Origin: a virus
Length of the DNA: 45,676 nucleotides
IMG/VR virus record: IMGVR_UViG_3300020417_001760
Coordinates: 1 to 45,676 of that record
Direction: 5' to 3' (one strand)
This document shows, in pieces, positions 16,503 through 24,232 of this stretch. The notes below the pieces were generated by a model, which ran no database searches, was not told the origin of the DNA, and saw only the letters and a list, made by a program, of their open reading frames with translations. The translations under genes and the position numbers were made by a program. Within the stretch, counting starts at the first letter, position 1, and each line of letters begins with the position of its first letter.

Positions 16503-16561
16503 ATGTGTATGACAAAATCAATTCTCTACAGGCCAAAATCATAGAATTCTAAGGAGCGAAT

Positions 16562-18760
16562 ATGTCGGCGTTAAATGAATTACAGAATTATACTTTCGTT
16601 AGCAAGTATGCACGTTGGATTGAAAGCGAAAATCGTAGAGAAACTTGGAGGGAAGCAGTAGATCGCGTTAAAAATATGATGCATACACAATATGCCGATA
16701 AAGACGTCTCTGAACAGATTGATTGGGCTTATGACTTGATGTTTAAAAAGAAAGTACTAGGTAGTCAAAGAGCTTTACAATTCGGTGGAGAACCTATTCT
16801 AAAGCGTCACGCCAAAATCTATAACTGCACCAGCTCGTATTGTGATCGTTTAAGATTTTTCCAAGAGTGTTTTTGGCTACTATTATGCGGTAGTGGCACA
16901 GGATTCAGTGTACAAAAACATCATGTATCAAAATTACCTAATCTTTCCATGAATAAAAAAGACAAGCGTAAAGGTGTAAAATATAAAATAGAAGATAGTA
17001 TTGAGGGCTGGGCAGATGCTTTAGGTGTTTTGCTTAGTTCCTACTTTAATAAGCCTGCTGAAGAAAAATTTAAACAATACAAAGATCAGTATATAGTTTT
17101 TGACTATAGTAATATTAGAGAAAAAGGTGCTCAGTTATCTTCTGGTGTAGGTAAGGCTCCTGGATTTGAGCCACTACAAAACGGTTTGGAAAAAATCAGA
17201 GAATTATTGGAGGCATGCATTGAAAACAAACAGAAAAAACTCAGACCAATTGATGCTTATGATATTATTATGCACTCAAGCGATGCTGTATTATCTGGTG
17301 GTGTTCGCAGAAGTGCGTCGTTAGCATTATTTAGTGCAGATGACGAAGAGATGGCCAAAGCTAAAACAGGCAACTGGTATGTAGACAATCCGCAAAGAGC
17401 CAGAAGCAACAACTCGGCTTTATTGCTTAAAGATGACACTACGTACGAACAGTTTGCAGAACTTATGGAGTCTGTCAAAGAGTTTGGAGAACCGGGCTTT
17501 ATCTGGAGTGATTCTACTGAAATGACATTTAATCCCTGTGTTGAGGTTGGTATGTGGCCTGTTGATGAAAAAACAGGAAAGTCTGGTTGGCAAGGCTGTA
17601 ATTTATCTACAATCAATTGTTCTTCTGTAGTTGATGAAGAAGACTTTTATGAAAGATGTAAGGCTGCTGCGGTTATTGGTACTTTACAAGCTGGTTTTAC
17701 GGGTTTGGATTATTTAGGAGACACTAGTAAAGCAATATTTGATAGAGAAGCTTTACTAGGAGTCTCACTGACAGGTATTATGGAGAAGCATGAATTGGTA
17801 CTGACAGAAAAAGTCTTAAAGAAAGGTGCTAAAATCGCTGTTGATACCAACAAAGAATTAGCTAAAAAAATAAATATTAATCAAGCAGCAAGAGTAACTT
17901 GTCTAAAACCTGAAGGTACCAGTAGTAGTATGTTAGGTACTAGTTCTGGAATTCATCCTCATCATGCAAAAAGATACATAAGACATGTACAGGCTAATAT
18001 TTTAGAACCTCCCTATCAATACTTTAAAAGTTATAATCCACAAGCATGCGAAAAATCATCTTGGTCAGCAAATGATACAGACGAAGTTGTTAAATTCCCT
18101 ATAGAAGTGCCTGATGGATCGAAACTTAAAAACCAACTACCAGCTGTAGAAATGCTGGGTGTAGTAAAAGATGCACAGAAGAATTGGGTTCATTCTGGTA
18201 AAAATAGATCTTTATGCACTCAAGATTTTTTGAGTCATAATGTCAGTAATACAGTTACCGTTCAACCAGAAGAATGGGAAGATGTAACAAAGTTTATTTA
18301 TAACAATAGAAAATTCTTTGCCGGTATTAGTTTGATACCACAAAGCGGAGACAAAGATTACCCGCAGGCTCCGTTTACTACTGTGTATACAAGTAGAGAA
18401 ATAGTAAAAGAGTATGGAGATGCGGCCCTATGGTGTTCAGGATTAATTGAATTAGGTTTGAATGCTTTTGAAAATAATCTGTGGGCAGCATGCGATTATA
18501 TTACCCTTGAACAAGAAGGAGAAAAAGACTCAGAGGACAAAAAGTTATTTGCATTAAAAATGCATAGATTTGCTAATAAGTATTTCGATGGAGACTTGAA
18601 GCGTGTCACATATTGCATGAAAGATGTATATAATTGGAAACGATACAAAGATCTCTTTGAGAGCTTTACTAAGGTTGATTACACACAACTACTGGAAACT
18701 GAGGATAATACCGTAGGAATAGAGGAAATTAGTTGTGCCGGTGGCGCTTGTCTAATTTAA
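16562..18760 (+). CDS. nrdJ: Adenosylcobalamin-dependent ribonucleotide reductase (class II)
   Basis: The 732-residue length matches the monomeric class II enzyme, ribonucleoside triphosphate reductase, of Lactobacillus (739). It reduces NTPs to dNTPs with a cobalamin radical. Visible active-site parts are C89 in YNCTSS, the NPCVE motif with C326 and E328, C346 in GCNLS for the redox partner, and the C-terminal swinging-arm pair C725 and C730 in CAGGAC. The loop between NPCVE and GCNL is longer than in the Lactobacillus enzyme. It has its own strong ribosome site. The enzyme works with or without oxygen but needs B12 from the host, which limits suitable hosts to B12 makers or importers. Confidence 0.92.
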   Translation: MSALNELQNYTFVSKYARWIESENRRETWREAVDRVKNMMHTQYADKDVSEQIDWAYDLMFKKKVLGSQRALQFGGEPILKRHAKIYNCTSSYCDRLRFFQECFWLLLCGSGTGFSVQKHHVSKLPNLSMNKKDKRKGVKYKIEDSIEGWADALGVLLSSYFNKPAEEKFKQYKDQYIVFDYSNIREKGAQLSSGVGKAPGFEPLQNGLEKIRELLEACIENKQKKLRPIDAYDIIMHSSDAVLSGGVRRSASLALFSADDEEMAKAKTGNWYVDNPQRARSNNSALLLKDDTTYEQFAELMESVKEFGEPGFIWSDSTEMTFNPCVEVGMWPVDEKTGKSGWQGCNLSTINCSSVVDEEDFYERCKAAAVIGTLQAGFTGLDYLGDTSKAIFDREALLGVSLTGIMEKHELVLTEKVLKKGAKIAVDTNKELAKKININQAARVTCLKPEGTSSSMLGTSSGIHPHHAKRYIRHVQANILEPPYQYFKSYNPQACEKSSWSANDTDEVVKFPIEVPDGSKLKNQLPAVEMLGVVKDAQKNWVHSGKNRSLCTQDFLSHNVSNTVTVQPEEWEDVTKFIYNNRKFFAGISLIPQSGDKDYPQAPFTTVYTSREIVKEYGDAALWCSGLIELGLNAFENNLWAACDYITLEQEGEKDSEDKKLFALKMHRFANKYFDGDLKRVTYCMKDVYNWKRYKDLFESFTKVDYTQLLETEDNTVGIEEISCAGGACLI

Positions 18761-18782
18761 CCTTCTTCCGAAAGGTAAACAA

Positions 18783-19481
18783 TTGAGAAAGAAAACTAAA
18801 CATAATAGCAGTAAAAAAGGCGATCCGTATAAAAAACCAGAAGAGATAGTCGTTGGATTTAAAAATAGATTAAAACCTAGAAGTTTAAATCAAAGAGACT
18901 ATATCAGAACGGTTGCAGAAAATACTATATCTTTCTGTCAAGGGGTTCCCGGTAGTGGTAAAACACACATCGCTGTAGGTATGGCATTAGAATATCTATT
19001 AGATGAACGTGTTAAAAAGATTGTTATCACTAGACCTATAGTAGAAGCTGGTGAGAAATTAGGTTTTTTGCCAGGTTCTGCTGAAGATAAGTTACATCCA
19101 TACCTATTGCCTTTATTTGATGAAGTAGATTACTTCTTACAAATGCATCATTTTAAAAAGCTTAAAGCTGATCGGCAAATTGAAATTGTGCCTTTGGGTT
19201 TAATGAGAGGTAGAAGTTTTCATGAAGCGTTTATCATCGCAGATGAGTGTCAAAATGCTTCTTACGATCAATTAAAAATGCTACTCACCAGAATCGGTAT
19301 AGATAGTAAAATGGTTTTAACAGGAGATTTAGATCAATCTGACCTGCAAGCACCCAGACAAGGTGGATTAGAGTCTATTATTCATAGATTAGGAGGTGTT
19401 GACGGTGTAGGGTTTGCAAAATTAGAAACCTCAGATATTGTCCGTAATCCTATTATAGCTGACATTGTACACAGACTATGA
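18783..19481 (+). CDS. phoH: PhoH-like P-loop ATPase
   Basis: Translation appears to start at TTG 18783, with AAAGG at 18771-18775 seven bases upstream. The 232-residue protein has a basic N terminus, Walker A GVPGSGKT at 54-61, ITRPIVEAGEKLGFLPGS, Walker B IIADECQNA, and TGDLDQSD, the full PhoH signature. PhoH-like proteins are very common in marine and freshwater phages; their function is unsettled (RNA helicase/RNase-associated or phosphate stress). It follows nrdJ by 22 bases and overlaps the HNH nuclease gene by four. Confidence 0.9.
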   Translation: MRKKTKHNSSKKGDPYKKPEEIVVGFKNRLKPRSLNQRDYIRTVAENTISFCQGVPGSGKTHIAVGMALEYLLDERVKKIVITRPIVEAGEKLGFLPGSAEDKLHPYLLPLFDEVDYFLQMHHFKKLKADRQIEIVPLGLMRGRSFHEAFIIADECQNASYDQLKMLLTRIGIDSKMVLTGDLDQSDLQAPRQGGLESIIHRLGGVDGVGFAKLETSDIVRNPIIADIVHRL

Positions 19482-20053
19482 TAAATCATGAAGATTGTTT
19501 AGTTTTAAATGCTGATTATTCCCCAATCGGTATTATCGGTTGGAGAAAAGCTATGATATGGTCATTTAGATATTCACACTCTCAATATTCTGGTATAGAA
19601 ATTATAGATCATTATAAAGATGATATAGTTTTAGGTGCTAATGGTCGGTGTAAAATACCTGCTGTGGTAAGAACAACTAAATATTTTAAATTGATAGGTC
19701 AACCTGTAGTTTTTTCTCGTAAAAATCTTTTTATTAGAGATGATTATTCCTGTCAATATTGTGGAGCTAAACCTCCTATAACTCAATTAACTTATGATCA
19801 TGTAATACCAAAGTCTAAATGGCCATTTTCTAGAAAATCTGCTACAAGCTGGACTAACATAGTGACAGCCTGTTACAAATGTAATGCTAAAAAGGGCAAT
19901 AAAACCATTAAACAAGCCGGAATGAAGCTTAGAAATCAACCGTATATTCCCAAGAAAAGCAAAAAATACTTGCATGTCAACCATCAATTGCTTACTATAA
20001 GGAAAGATATTCCAACCGAATGGGAACTTTACGTTAAAGATTTTACAACATAA
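19478..20053 (+). CDS. HNH endonuclease with zinc ribbon
   Basis: The 191-residue protein starts LVLNADYSPIGIIGWRKA, an N-terminal segment typical of phage and cyanobacterial HNH nucleases. The nuclease core runs from about residue 87 to 137: CQYCGAKPP, YDHVIPKSK with the catalytic His, TNIVTAC, and YKCNAKKGN. Two CxxC pairs bind zinc. The final 50 residues are basic. Its gene overlaps phoH by four bases and is not inside an interrupted gene, so it may be a processing or recombination nuclease and not a homing enzyme. Confidence 0.88.
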   Translation: MINHEDCLVLNADYSPIGIIGWRKAMIWSFRYSHSQYSGIEIIDHYKDDIVLGANGRCKIPAVVRTTKYFKLIGQPVVFSRKNLFIRDDYSCQYCGAKPPITQLTYDHVIPKSKWPFSRKSATSWTNIVTACYKCNAKKGNKTIKQAGMKLRNQPYIPKKSKKYLHVNHQLLTIRKDIPTEWELYVKDFTT

Positions 20054-20406
20054 TGCCAACGTATACATATTTCTGTCAAACATGCAAAGGCTCTTTTGAC
20101 TTAATTGCTAATATTAGTAGCTACAAGGAAAAAGAAAAATGCCCATCTTGTGATGAGATTTGTTGTAGAGATTATAATGATATGTTGACGCTTAGTAGTT
20201 CAGTAGTCAAATCTGATTCCGAACTTGGCACTGTTGGGGATTTGGCAAATAGAAATAGAGATAGATTAACAAACGATCAAAAAGCCGCCCTTGATCATAA
20301 ACACAATGAATACAAAGATCACAAACTTAAAGACGAACTAGTAAAAGAACTACCCAAGGGTATGTCTAGAATGGCAAAACCTAAATACAAACCTAAATGG
20401 AGATGA
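20053..20406 (+). CDS. FmdB-type zinc-ribbon protein
   Basis: At 117 residues the protein opens with the FmdB putative-regulator zinc ribbon: PTYTYFCQTCKGSFD followed by KCPSCDEICCRDY, giving two CxxC pairs about 20 residues apart. The rest is charged and probably helical, ending in a basic tail (MAKPKYKPKWR). Similar short proteins occur widely in bacteria and phages, with a presumed regulatory or nucleic-acid-binding role. Its start overlaps the HNH stop by one base. Confidence 0.7.
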   Translation: MPTYTYFCQTCKGSFDLIANISSYKEKEKCPSCDEICCRDYNDMLTLSSSVVKSDSELGTVGDLANRNRDRLTNDQKAALDHKHNEYKDHKLKDELVKELPKGMSRMAKPKYKPKWR

Positions 20407-20407
20407 T

Positions 20408-20803
20408 ATGGCATTTTACCAACAAACAGATAATATCTACAAGAGAGAAGCAAATATAAACGATGAAGATCTAACCTCTGTATTCTATACGTTGTCTGGT
20501 CAAGAAGATTCTATAGTAGATGACAAACCTGTTAAGTCTACAGAAGATGACGAAGTATACGCAAAACTGTTACAAAAAAAAGATGGATCTTACAAACATA
20601 TGATTAGGACATCCGCAGATGGTAGACTATACAATCCTATGTCTATATATGGTCAAGAAAAAACAAATGATTTTTTAGATAGAGTCTGCAAATCTAATGA
20701 CAAATTTAAAACAGTAAATGAAAAATCTTTTAACTGGTATATACAATTTTTAACCACTAAAAATTTAGCATGGTTTCATAATGCAGAAAGGGAGATTGAA
20801 TAA
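20408..20803 (+). CDS. Hypothetical phage protein, 131 residues
   Basis: I do not recognise this protein. It is acidic in the first half (STEDDEVYAK), then has a mixed region with SADGRLYNPMSIYG and a Trp/Phe-rich end (NWYIQFLTTKNLAWFHNAERE). There is no signal peptide or membrane segment. It lies in a run of small genes between HNH/FmdB and recA, with coupled starts (one base after the FmdB stop, one-base overlap with the next gene). It may serve in replication or recombination, but only location suggests this. Confidence 0.6.
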   Translation: MAFYQQTDNIYKREANINDEDLTSVFYTLSGQEDSIVDDKPVKSTEDDEVYAKLLQKKDGSYKHMIRTSADGRLYNPMSIYGQEKTNDFLDRVCKSNDKFKTVNEKSFNWYIQFLTTKNLAWFHNAEREIE

Positions 20804-21141
20804 TGGGAAGAATTAATAAGACACAAAAATATGCTGCTATGTGGTTACATAGTCAAGGTTGGGCTGTTAGTAAGATTGCAAGTGAATTAGAGTTGACAGA
20901 TTCACAAATTAAAAATGCTGTTAAGGGATCGCAACAACAAGCAAGCGGTATTAAAACAAAATCATCTGTAGTGTCTAAAGATCCAAACTCAAAGAACTTA
21001 ATGATTACAGAAAGCAATTCTGGCAAACATAATGTAGCAGTGATGACCAAGGCTGCTTCTGAGCGTAATGACGCTGCAAGTAAAGCCCATAGACAACAAA
21101 CCCCTCCCGATAACCCAAATATCTTTAGGCCCAATGGATAA
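20803..21141 (+). CDS. Small helix-turn-helix protein
   Basis: The first 45 residues of this 112-residue protein form a likely helix-turn-helix: QKYAAMWLHSQGWAVSKIA then ELELTDSQIKNAVKG, as in sigma-region-4-like or resolvase-type DNA-binding domains. The remainder is Ser/Lys/Asn-rich and probably disordered. It could be a phage transcription regulator. It overlaps the preceding gene by one base and the following gene by eight. Confidence 0.6.
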   Translation: MGRINKTQKYAAMWLHSQGWAVSKIASELELTDSQIKNAVKGSQQQASGIKTKSSVVSKDPNSKNLMITESNSGKHNVAVMTKAASERNDAASKAHRQQTPPDNPNIFRPNG

Positions 21142-21553
21142 TAATCAAGACCCTCTCAAAGATGTAGACTTAACAGACGAAGAAAAAGCACTTCTAGAAT
21201 CTATTGGTAAGAAAATTGCAGACAATATGGAGGCTGTTAAAAAAGATGTGCATGCTAATCCTGATAAGTATTTAGATAATCCTAAAATACTACAAGATGA
21301 TCCTCTAGAACCAAGACACATAACAGACTATGATAGAGAAGTATATGTCTCTTTAAACATAGAAATGACAGCTATAGATGAAAATGGTAATTTTAAAGAA
21401 ATATCACAACTACTTAATAACTCATATCATATACCCGTAGCATCTGGTGTTGACTATGCTGTAAAGGTACATGACTTTGTAAATAAATTTGATCAAGGAT
21501 TAGGAGATTGCGCACAAAAAATTAGCATTCAAACAGATGAGCAAAAACAATAG
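21134..21553 (+). CDS. Hypothetical acidic protein, 139 residues
   Basis: I take ATG 21134 as the start, which overlaps the HTH gene by eight bases; the ORF upstream to 21068 lies inside that gene. The product is acidic, with a start MDNNQDPLKDVDLTDEEKALLE, a charged helix, a central ITDYDREVYVSLNIEMTAI strand region, and a C-terminal HVPVASG-like strand (HIPVASGVDY). No family is recognised. It sits in the small-gene run leading to recA. Confidence 0.6.
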   Translation: MDNNQDPLKDVDLTDEEKALLESIGKKIADNMEAVKKDVHANPDKYLDNPKILQDDPLEPRHITDYDREVYVSLNIEMTAIDENGNFKEISQLLNNSYHIPVASGVDYAVKVHDFVNKFDQGLGDCAQKISIQTDEQKQ

Positions 21554-21965
21554 TTATATCTCCAAATACTCTAATGGCAAATCGGTATCCGCTGCTCAAT
21601 ATATAACAGAGCTTATCTGTGAAAGAAAGGCACAAAAAGATAAGAAGGATTTGCATTATAGATTCTGGTTGTCTAAAGAGTGGGAAAAGTATTTTAAAAA
21701 TCAAATAGGGTCTGCCCATAAATTACTTAAGACCTATTCAGATAAGGCAATTGTAAAAGCATTGCTAACACCAAAAGGTAAGAGTATTTACTCGTTGCGA
21801 GCACCCCATCTTCCTAATATGATAGAACAGGAACAAAAAAAACTGGATGCTGAAAATAAGGATTTTACCAAACAGGTAGATAGAAAATCAAAAGTTTCAT
21901 ATAGTAAAGCAAAGACAAAAAAAGGTATAGTTTCCAAGCTAGAGGATTTAGATAATGGCACTTAA
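21537..21965 (+). CDS. Hypothetical basic protein, 142 residues
   Basis: The product is strongly basic, Lys-rich, and contains RFWLSKEWEKYFKNQI and a helix after AHKLLKTYSDKAIVKALL, which could form a small DNA- or RNA-binding bundle; the last 50 residues are probably a charged coil. I know no named family. Its position directly in front of recA (11-base overlap) hints at a recombination or replication accessory role. Confidence 0.6.
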   Translation: MSKNNSYISKYSNGKSVSAAQYITELICERKAQKDKKDLHYRFWLSKEWEKYFKNQIGSAHKLLKTYSDKAIVKALLTPKGKSIYSLRAPHLPNMIEQEQKKLDAENKDFTKQVDRKSKVSYSKAKTKKGIVSKLEDLDNGT

Positions 21966-22968
21966 AGAAGACATCAAAAAACAATTTGGTGATGAGGTAG
22001 TTTTATCAGGTAATTCTATTGTAGACAAAGACCAGATTATCATCCCGGTAAGTCCTGCTTTAGATTTAGGATTGGGTGGTGGAATTCCAGAAGGTAGTTT
22101 TGTTATTTTTACTGGTCAGCCTAAATGCGGTAAAACAACATCCTCATTAGATTTCACAGCTACGGCACTCAATGAAAAATATCAAGGCAACTTAAAAAAG
22201 CCTAGACAAGCATTTTATTTGAATATTGAAGGTAGATTAAAAAAGAGAGATCTACAAGGTATTGCGGGATTGGATTTGGATCGTTTTGAAATTATAGGTT
22301 CTCAACAGGGTAAAATTTTACATGGAGAAGAATACTTAGCAATTGCAGAACGCATTATTAATGAGATTCCCGGATCTATTATTATTATAGACTCATACTC
22401 TGCCCTGTGTACAGAAGCTGAAATCACATCTAGTATGGATAAAATGCAACGTGCAGATGGTGCTAAATTATTAGCTAAGTTCTGTCGTAAGGTGGCAAAT
22501 GTAATTCCTGTTAACAAAAACATTGTTATCGGTATTACACACTTAATGGGTAATCCTACAGGATATGGTAAAGCTTTTAAGGAAAAGTCTGGTCAAGCAG
22601 TAGCTTATCAAACCGATGTAAAACTATGGGCTGAACAAGTAGAAGCATGGAACGAACCAGCCACAGGGCCACAAATTGGTCAAAAGGTTACATGGAAGAT
22701 AGTAACCTCTGCTCTTGGTCCACCGGGAGGTAAAAGTGTTAGCTACTTACGTTACGGACATGGTATAGATGGTGTTCACGAACTAACAGAACTATGTGCG
22801 GACTTAGGTATTATTAAAAAAGGTGGTGCTTGGTACACATTAATATCTGTTAAAGATACGCCTAAATTTCAGGGAGCAGCAAAAGTTAGAGACTATTTGA
22901 CAGCTAATCCTAAGGTAGCAGAACAACTACACAAAGAATTAAAGGAAATGATGGGACTGACAGTATGA
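21955..22968 (+). CDS. RecA/UvsX-like recombinase
   Basis: The 337-residue protein is a RecA-fold ATPase: Walker A GQPKCGKTT at 54-62, the glutamate of IEGR at E92 that activates water, and Walker B SIIIIDSYSA around 141-150. It lacks the extended N- and C-terminal parts of bacterial RecA and looks like a phage form. Strand exchange on phage DNA would support recombination-dependent replication and repair. The neighbours are telling: a nuclease gene overlaps its end by four bases, and a UvsY-like gene follows. Confidence 0.9.
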   Translation: MALKEDIKKQFGDEVVLSGNSIVDKDQIIIPVSPALDLGLGGGIPEGSFVIFTGQPKCGKTTSSLDFTATALNEKYQGNLKKPRQAFYLNIEGRLKKRDLQGIAGLDLDRFEIIGSQQGKILHGEEYLAIAERIINEIPGSIIIIDSYSALCTEAEITSSMDKMQRADGAKLLAKFCRKVANVIPVNKNIVIGITHLMGNPTGYGKAFKEKSGQAVAYQTDVKLWAEQVEAWNEPATGPQIGQKVTWKIVTSALGPPGGKSVSYLRYGHGIDGVHELTELCADLGIIKKGGAWYTLISVKDTPKFQGAAKVRDYLTANPKVAEQLHKELKEMMGLTV

Positions 22969-23396
22969 GTAGGACTGTTGTAGATTTGGATGGTACAGTC
23001 GTTAAATTAAATTTATCTAGAGGTATCACTCGTGCTTCTGGTAGAAATACTAGGTCTAAATATCATGTAATAGCTAGACAATTAATCAAAGAATGTTTTC
23101 CTACTTTACAAGTGTGTGAAGAAATTACAGTGCCTCTTAAAAAAGGTAAAACAGTATATTTAGATTTTTTTCTACCTTTAAATAATAAATGCATAGAAGT
23201 ACACGGTGAACAACATTATAAATTTATACCACACTTTCATCAAACTATGATGGGATTTGCCAAGCATAAACAAAGAGATAGAGAAAAACAAGAATGGTGC
23301 GAGTTAAATGATATTGAGTATATTGAGTTGCCCTATGATGAAAATGTTGAACAGTGGAAGCGGAGAATATTAAATGACAACAACCAAAACATCTAA
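22965..23396 (+). CDS. PD-(D/E)XK-type endonuclease
   Basis: The 143-residue protein contains a nuclease core of Vsr/DUF559-like type: YLDFFLPL with D67, then KCIEVHGEQHY with E78 and H80, and a later basic helix with RDREKQEWCEL followed by IEYIELPYDE. The same D-LP...EV-G--H layout occurs in the nuclease at 39396-40184 (D174, E185). Being sandwiched between recA and a UvsY-like gene, it may resolve or trim recombination intermediates rather than act in homing. It overlaps both neighbours. Confidence 0.75.
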   Translation: MSRTVVDLDGTVVKLNLSRGITRASGRNTRSKYHVIARQLIKECFPTLQVCEEITVPLKKGKTVYLDFFLPLNNKCIEVHGEQHYKFIPHFHQTMMGFAKHKQRDREKQEWCELNDIEYIELPYDENVEQWKRRILNDNNQNI

Positions 23397-23871
23397 AGAA
23401 CAAGTTGAATTTTGGGATGGTGTTTTAGATGAGTACGAAAAAGGTATCGGTTTACCCAACTACTCTAACGACAGTTTACCAGAAGAAGAATTACAAGAAT
23501 ACTTAGTAATGAATAGAAATGTACTTGAAAAATTAGATTTGGTACAGTGTGCAGAGATTGCTTATCGAATTGGTCAGTATGGTTTCCATATTCAAAGAAC
23601 ACTTAATCGTGAACAGGCTCGTATGAATTGGGCTGAGAATGAAATTAAAATAACAATTGCTGATGAGATCAATAATTATAAGGGTTATGGATATATAGAA
23701 AAATCTTCTCAGGCTATAAAACATAATGATAAAGCAAATCAATTAAATAAAATTGTTACATTCGCTAAACAACGTATGGATCGTTTAACATACTTGTCCA
23801 GTGCATTAAAGAATCTTTCAGATATACTAATCTCTATACAAAGAGCAAAAGGAATGGTGAAAAATGGGTGA
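23374..23871 (+). CDS. UvsY-like recombination mediator candidate
   Basis: This 165-residue all-helical protein has no enzyme motif. Residues about 85-155, YKGYGYIEKSSQAIKHNDKA then long helices ending LKNLSDILISIQR, follow the pattern I recall for T4 UvsY (a Y-G region, Y-KS, then a helix ending near I-R--I--I), although identity is low. T4 UvsY loads the recombinase UvsX on SSB-coated DNA. Here the gene is two places after the recA-like gene. The assignment is inference by pattern and neighbourhood. Confidence 0.45.
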   Translation: MTTTKTSKEQVEFWDGVLDEYEKGIGLPNYSNDSLPEEELQEYLVMNRNVLEKLDLVQCAEIAYRIGQYGFHIQRTLNREQARMNWAENEIKITIADEINNYKGYGYIEKSSQAIKHNDKANQLNKIVTFAKQRMDRLTYLSSALKNLSDILISIQRAKGMVKNG

Positions 23872-24232
23872 GAATCTTTCAGAAGCTCAAATCAAACAAA
23901 TGATTGATATGTTAAAAAATATGTTGCCAGAAGAACAATCTGACGACAAAGATGAACCCGTTCAGGAAAGCCCGATTAGAACTAGAGGCAGTAGAAAACC
24001 AAAATTTGTTGAAAATAAATTTGATAGCATGTCGGAAAAAAATCTACATAAAGCAGATATTGCGATAGATCAGAAACTAAATAAGTACGGACCTACTCCT
24101 AGAACCAGAACATTTAAAGCTATAAAAGTTAAGTGTAGAGTTTGTGGCAAGACAGAAGAAATCAACCCTGTTTTATTATCAGATACTCCAGAAAGATACA
24201 AATGTAACGCTTGTGCAAGGAGTGCTGGGTAA
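23864..24232 (+). CDS. Small zinc-ribbon protein, 122 residues
   Basis: The C-terminal third holds two CxxC pairs, CRVCGK and CNACARS, 28 residues apart, forming a zinc ribbon. The N-terminal part has a helix (SEAQIKQMIDMLKNML) and a charged linker. Similar small ribbon proteins occur in phage replication blocks but I cannot name one. It overlaps the UvsY-like gene by eight bases and its stop overlaps the helicase ATG by one base. Its last codons contain the ribosome site of the helicase. Confidence 0.6.
   Translation: MGENLSEAQIKQMIDMLKNMLPEEQSDDKDEPVQESPIRTRGSRKPKFVENKFDSMSEKNLHKADIAIDQKLNKYGPTPRTRTFKAIKVKCRVCGKTEEINPVLLSDTPERYKCNACARSAG

Noticed and set aside
17257-17616. 119-residue minus-strand ORF in nrdJ
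   Set aside because: It is antisense to the catalytic region of the reductase and shows no protein-like motif.
19478-20053. HNH gene as part of a CRISPR effector or intron
   Set aside because: The protein is only 191 residues with a zinc-ribbon HNH and no RuvC or reverse-transcriptase motif, and neighbouring genes are uninterrupted.
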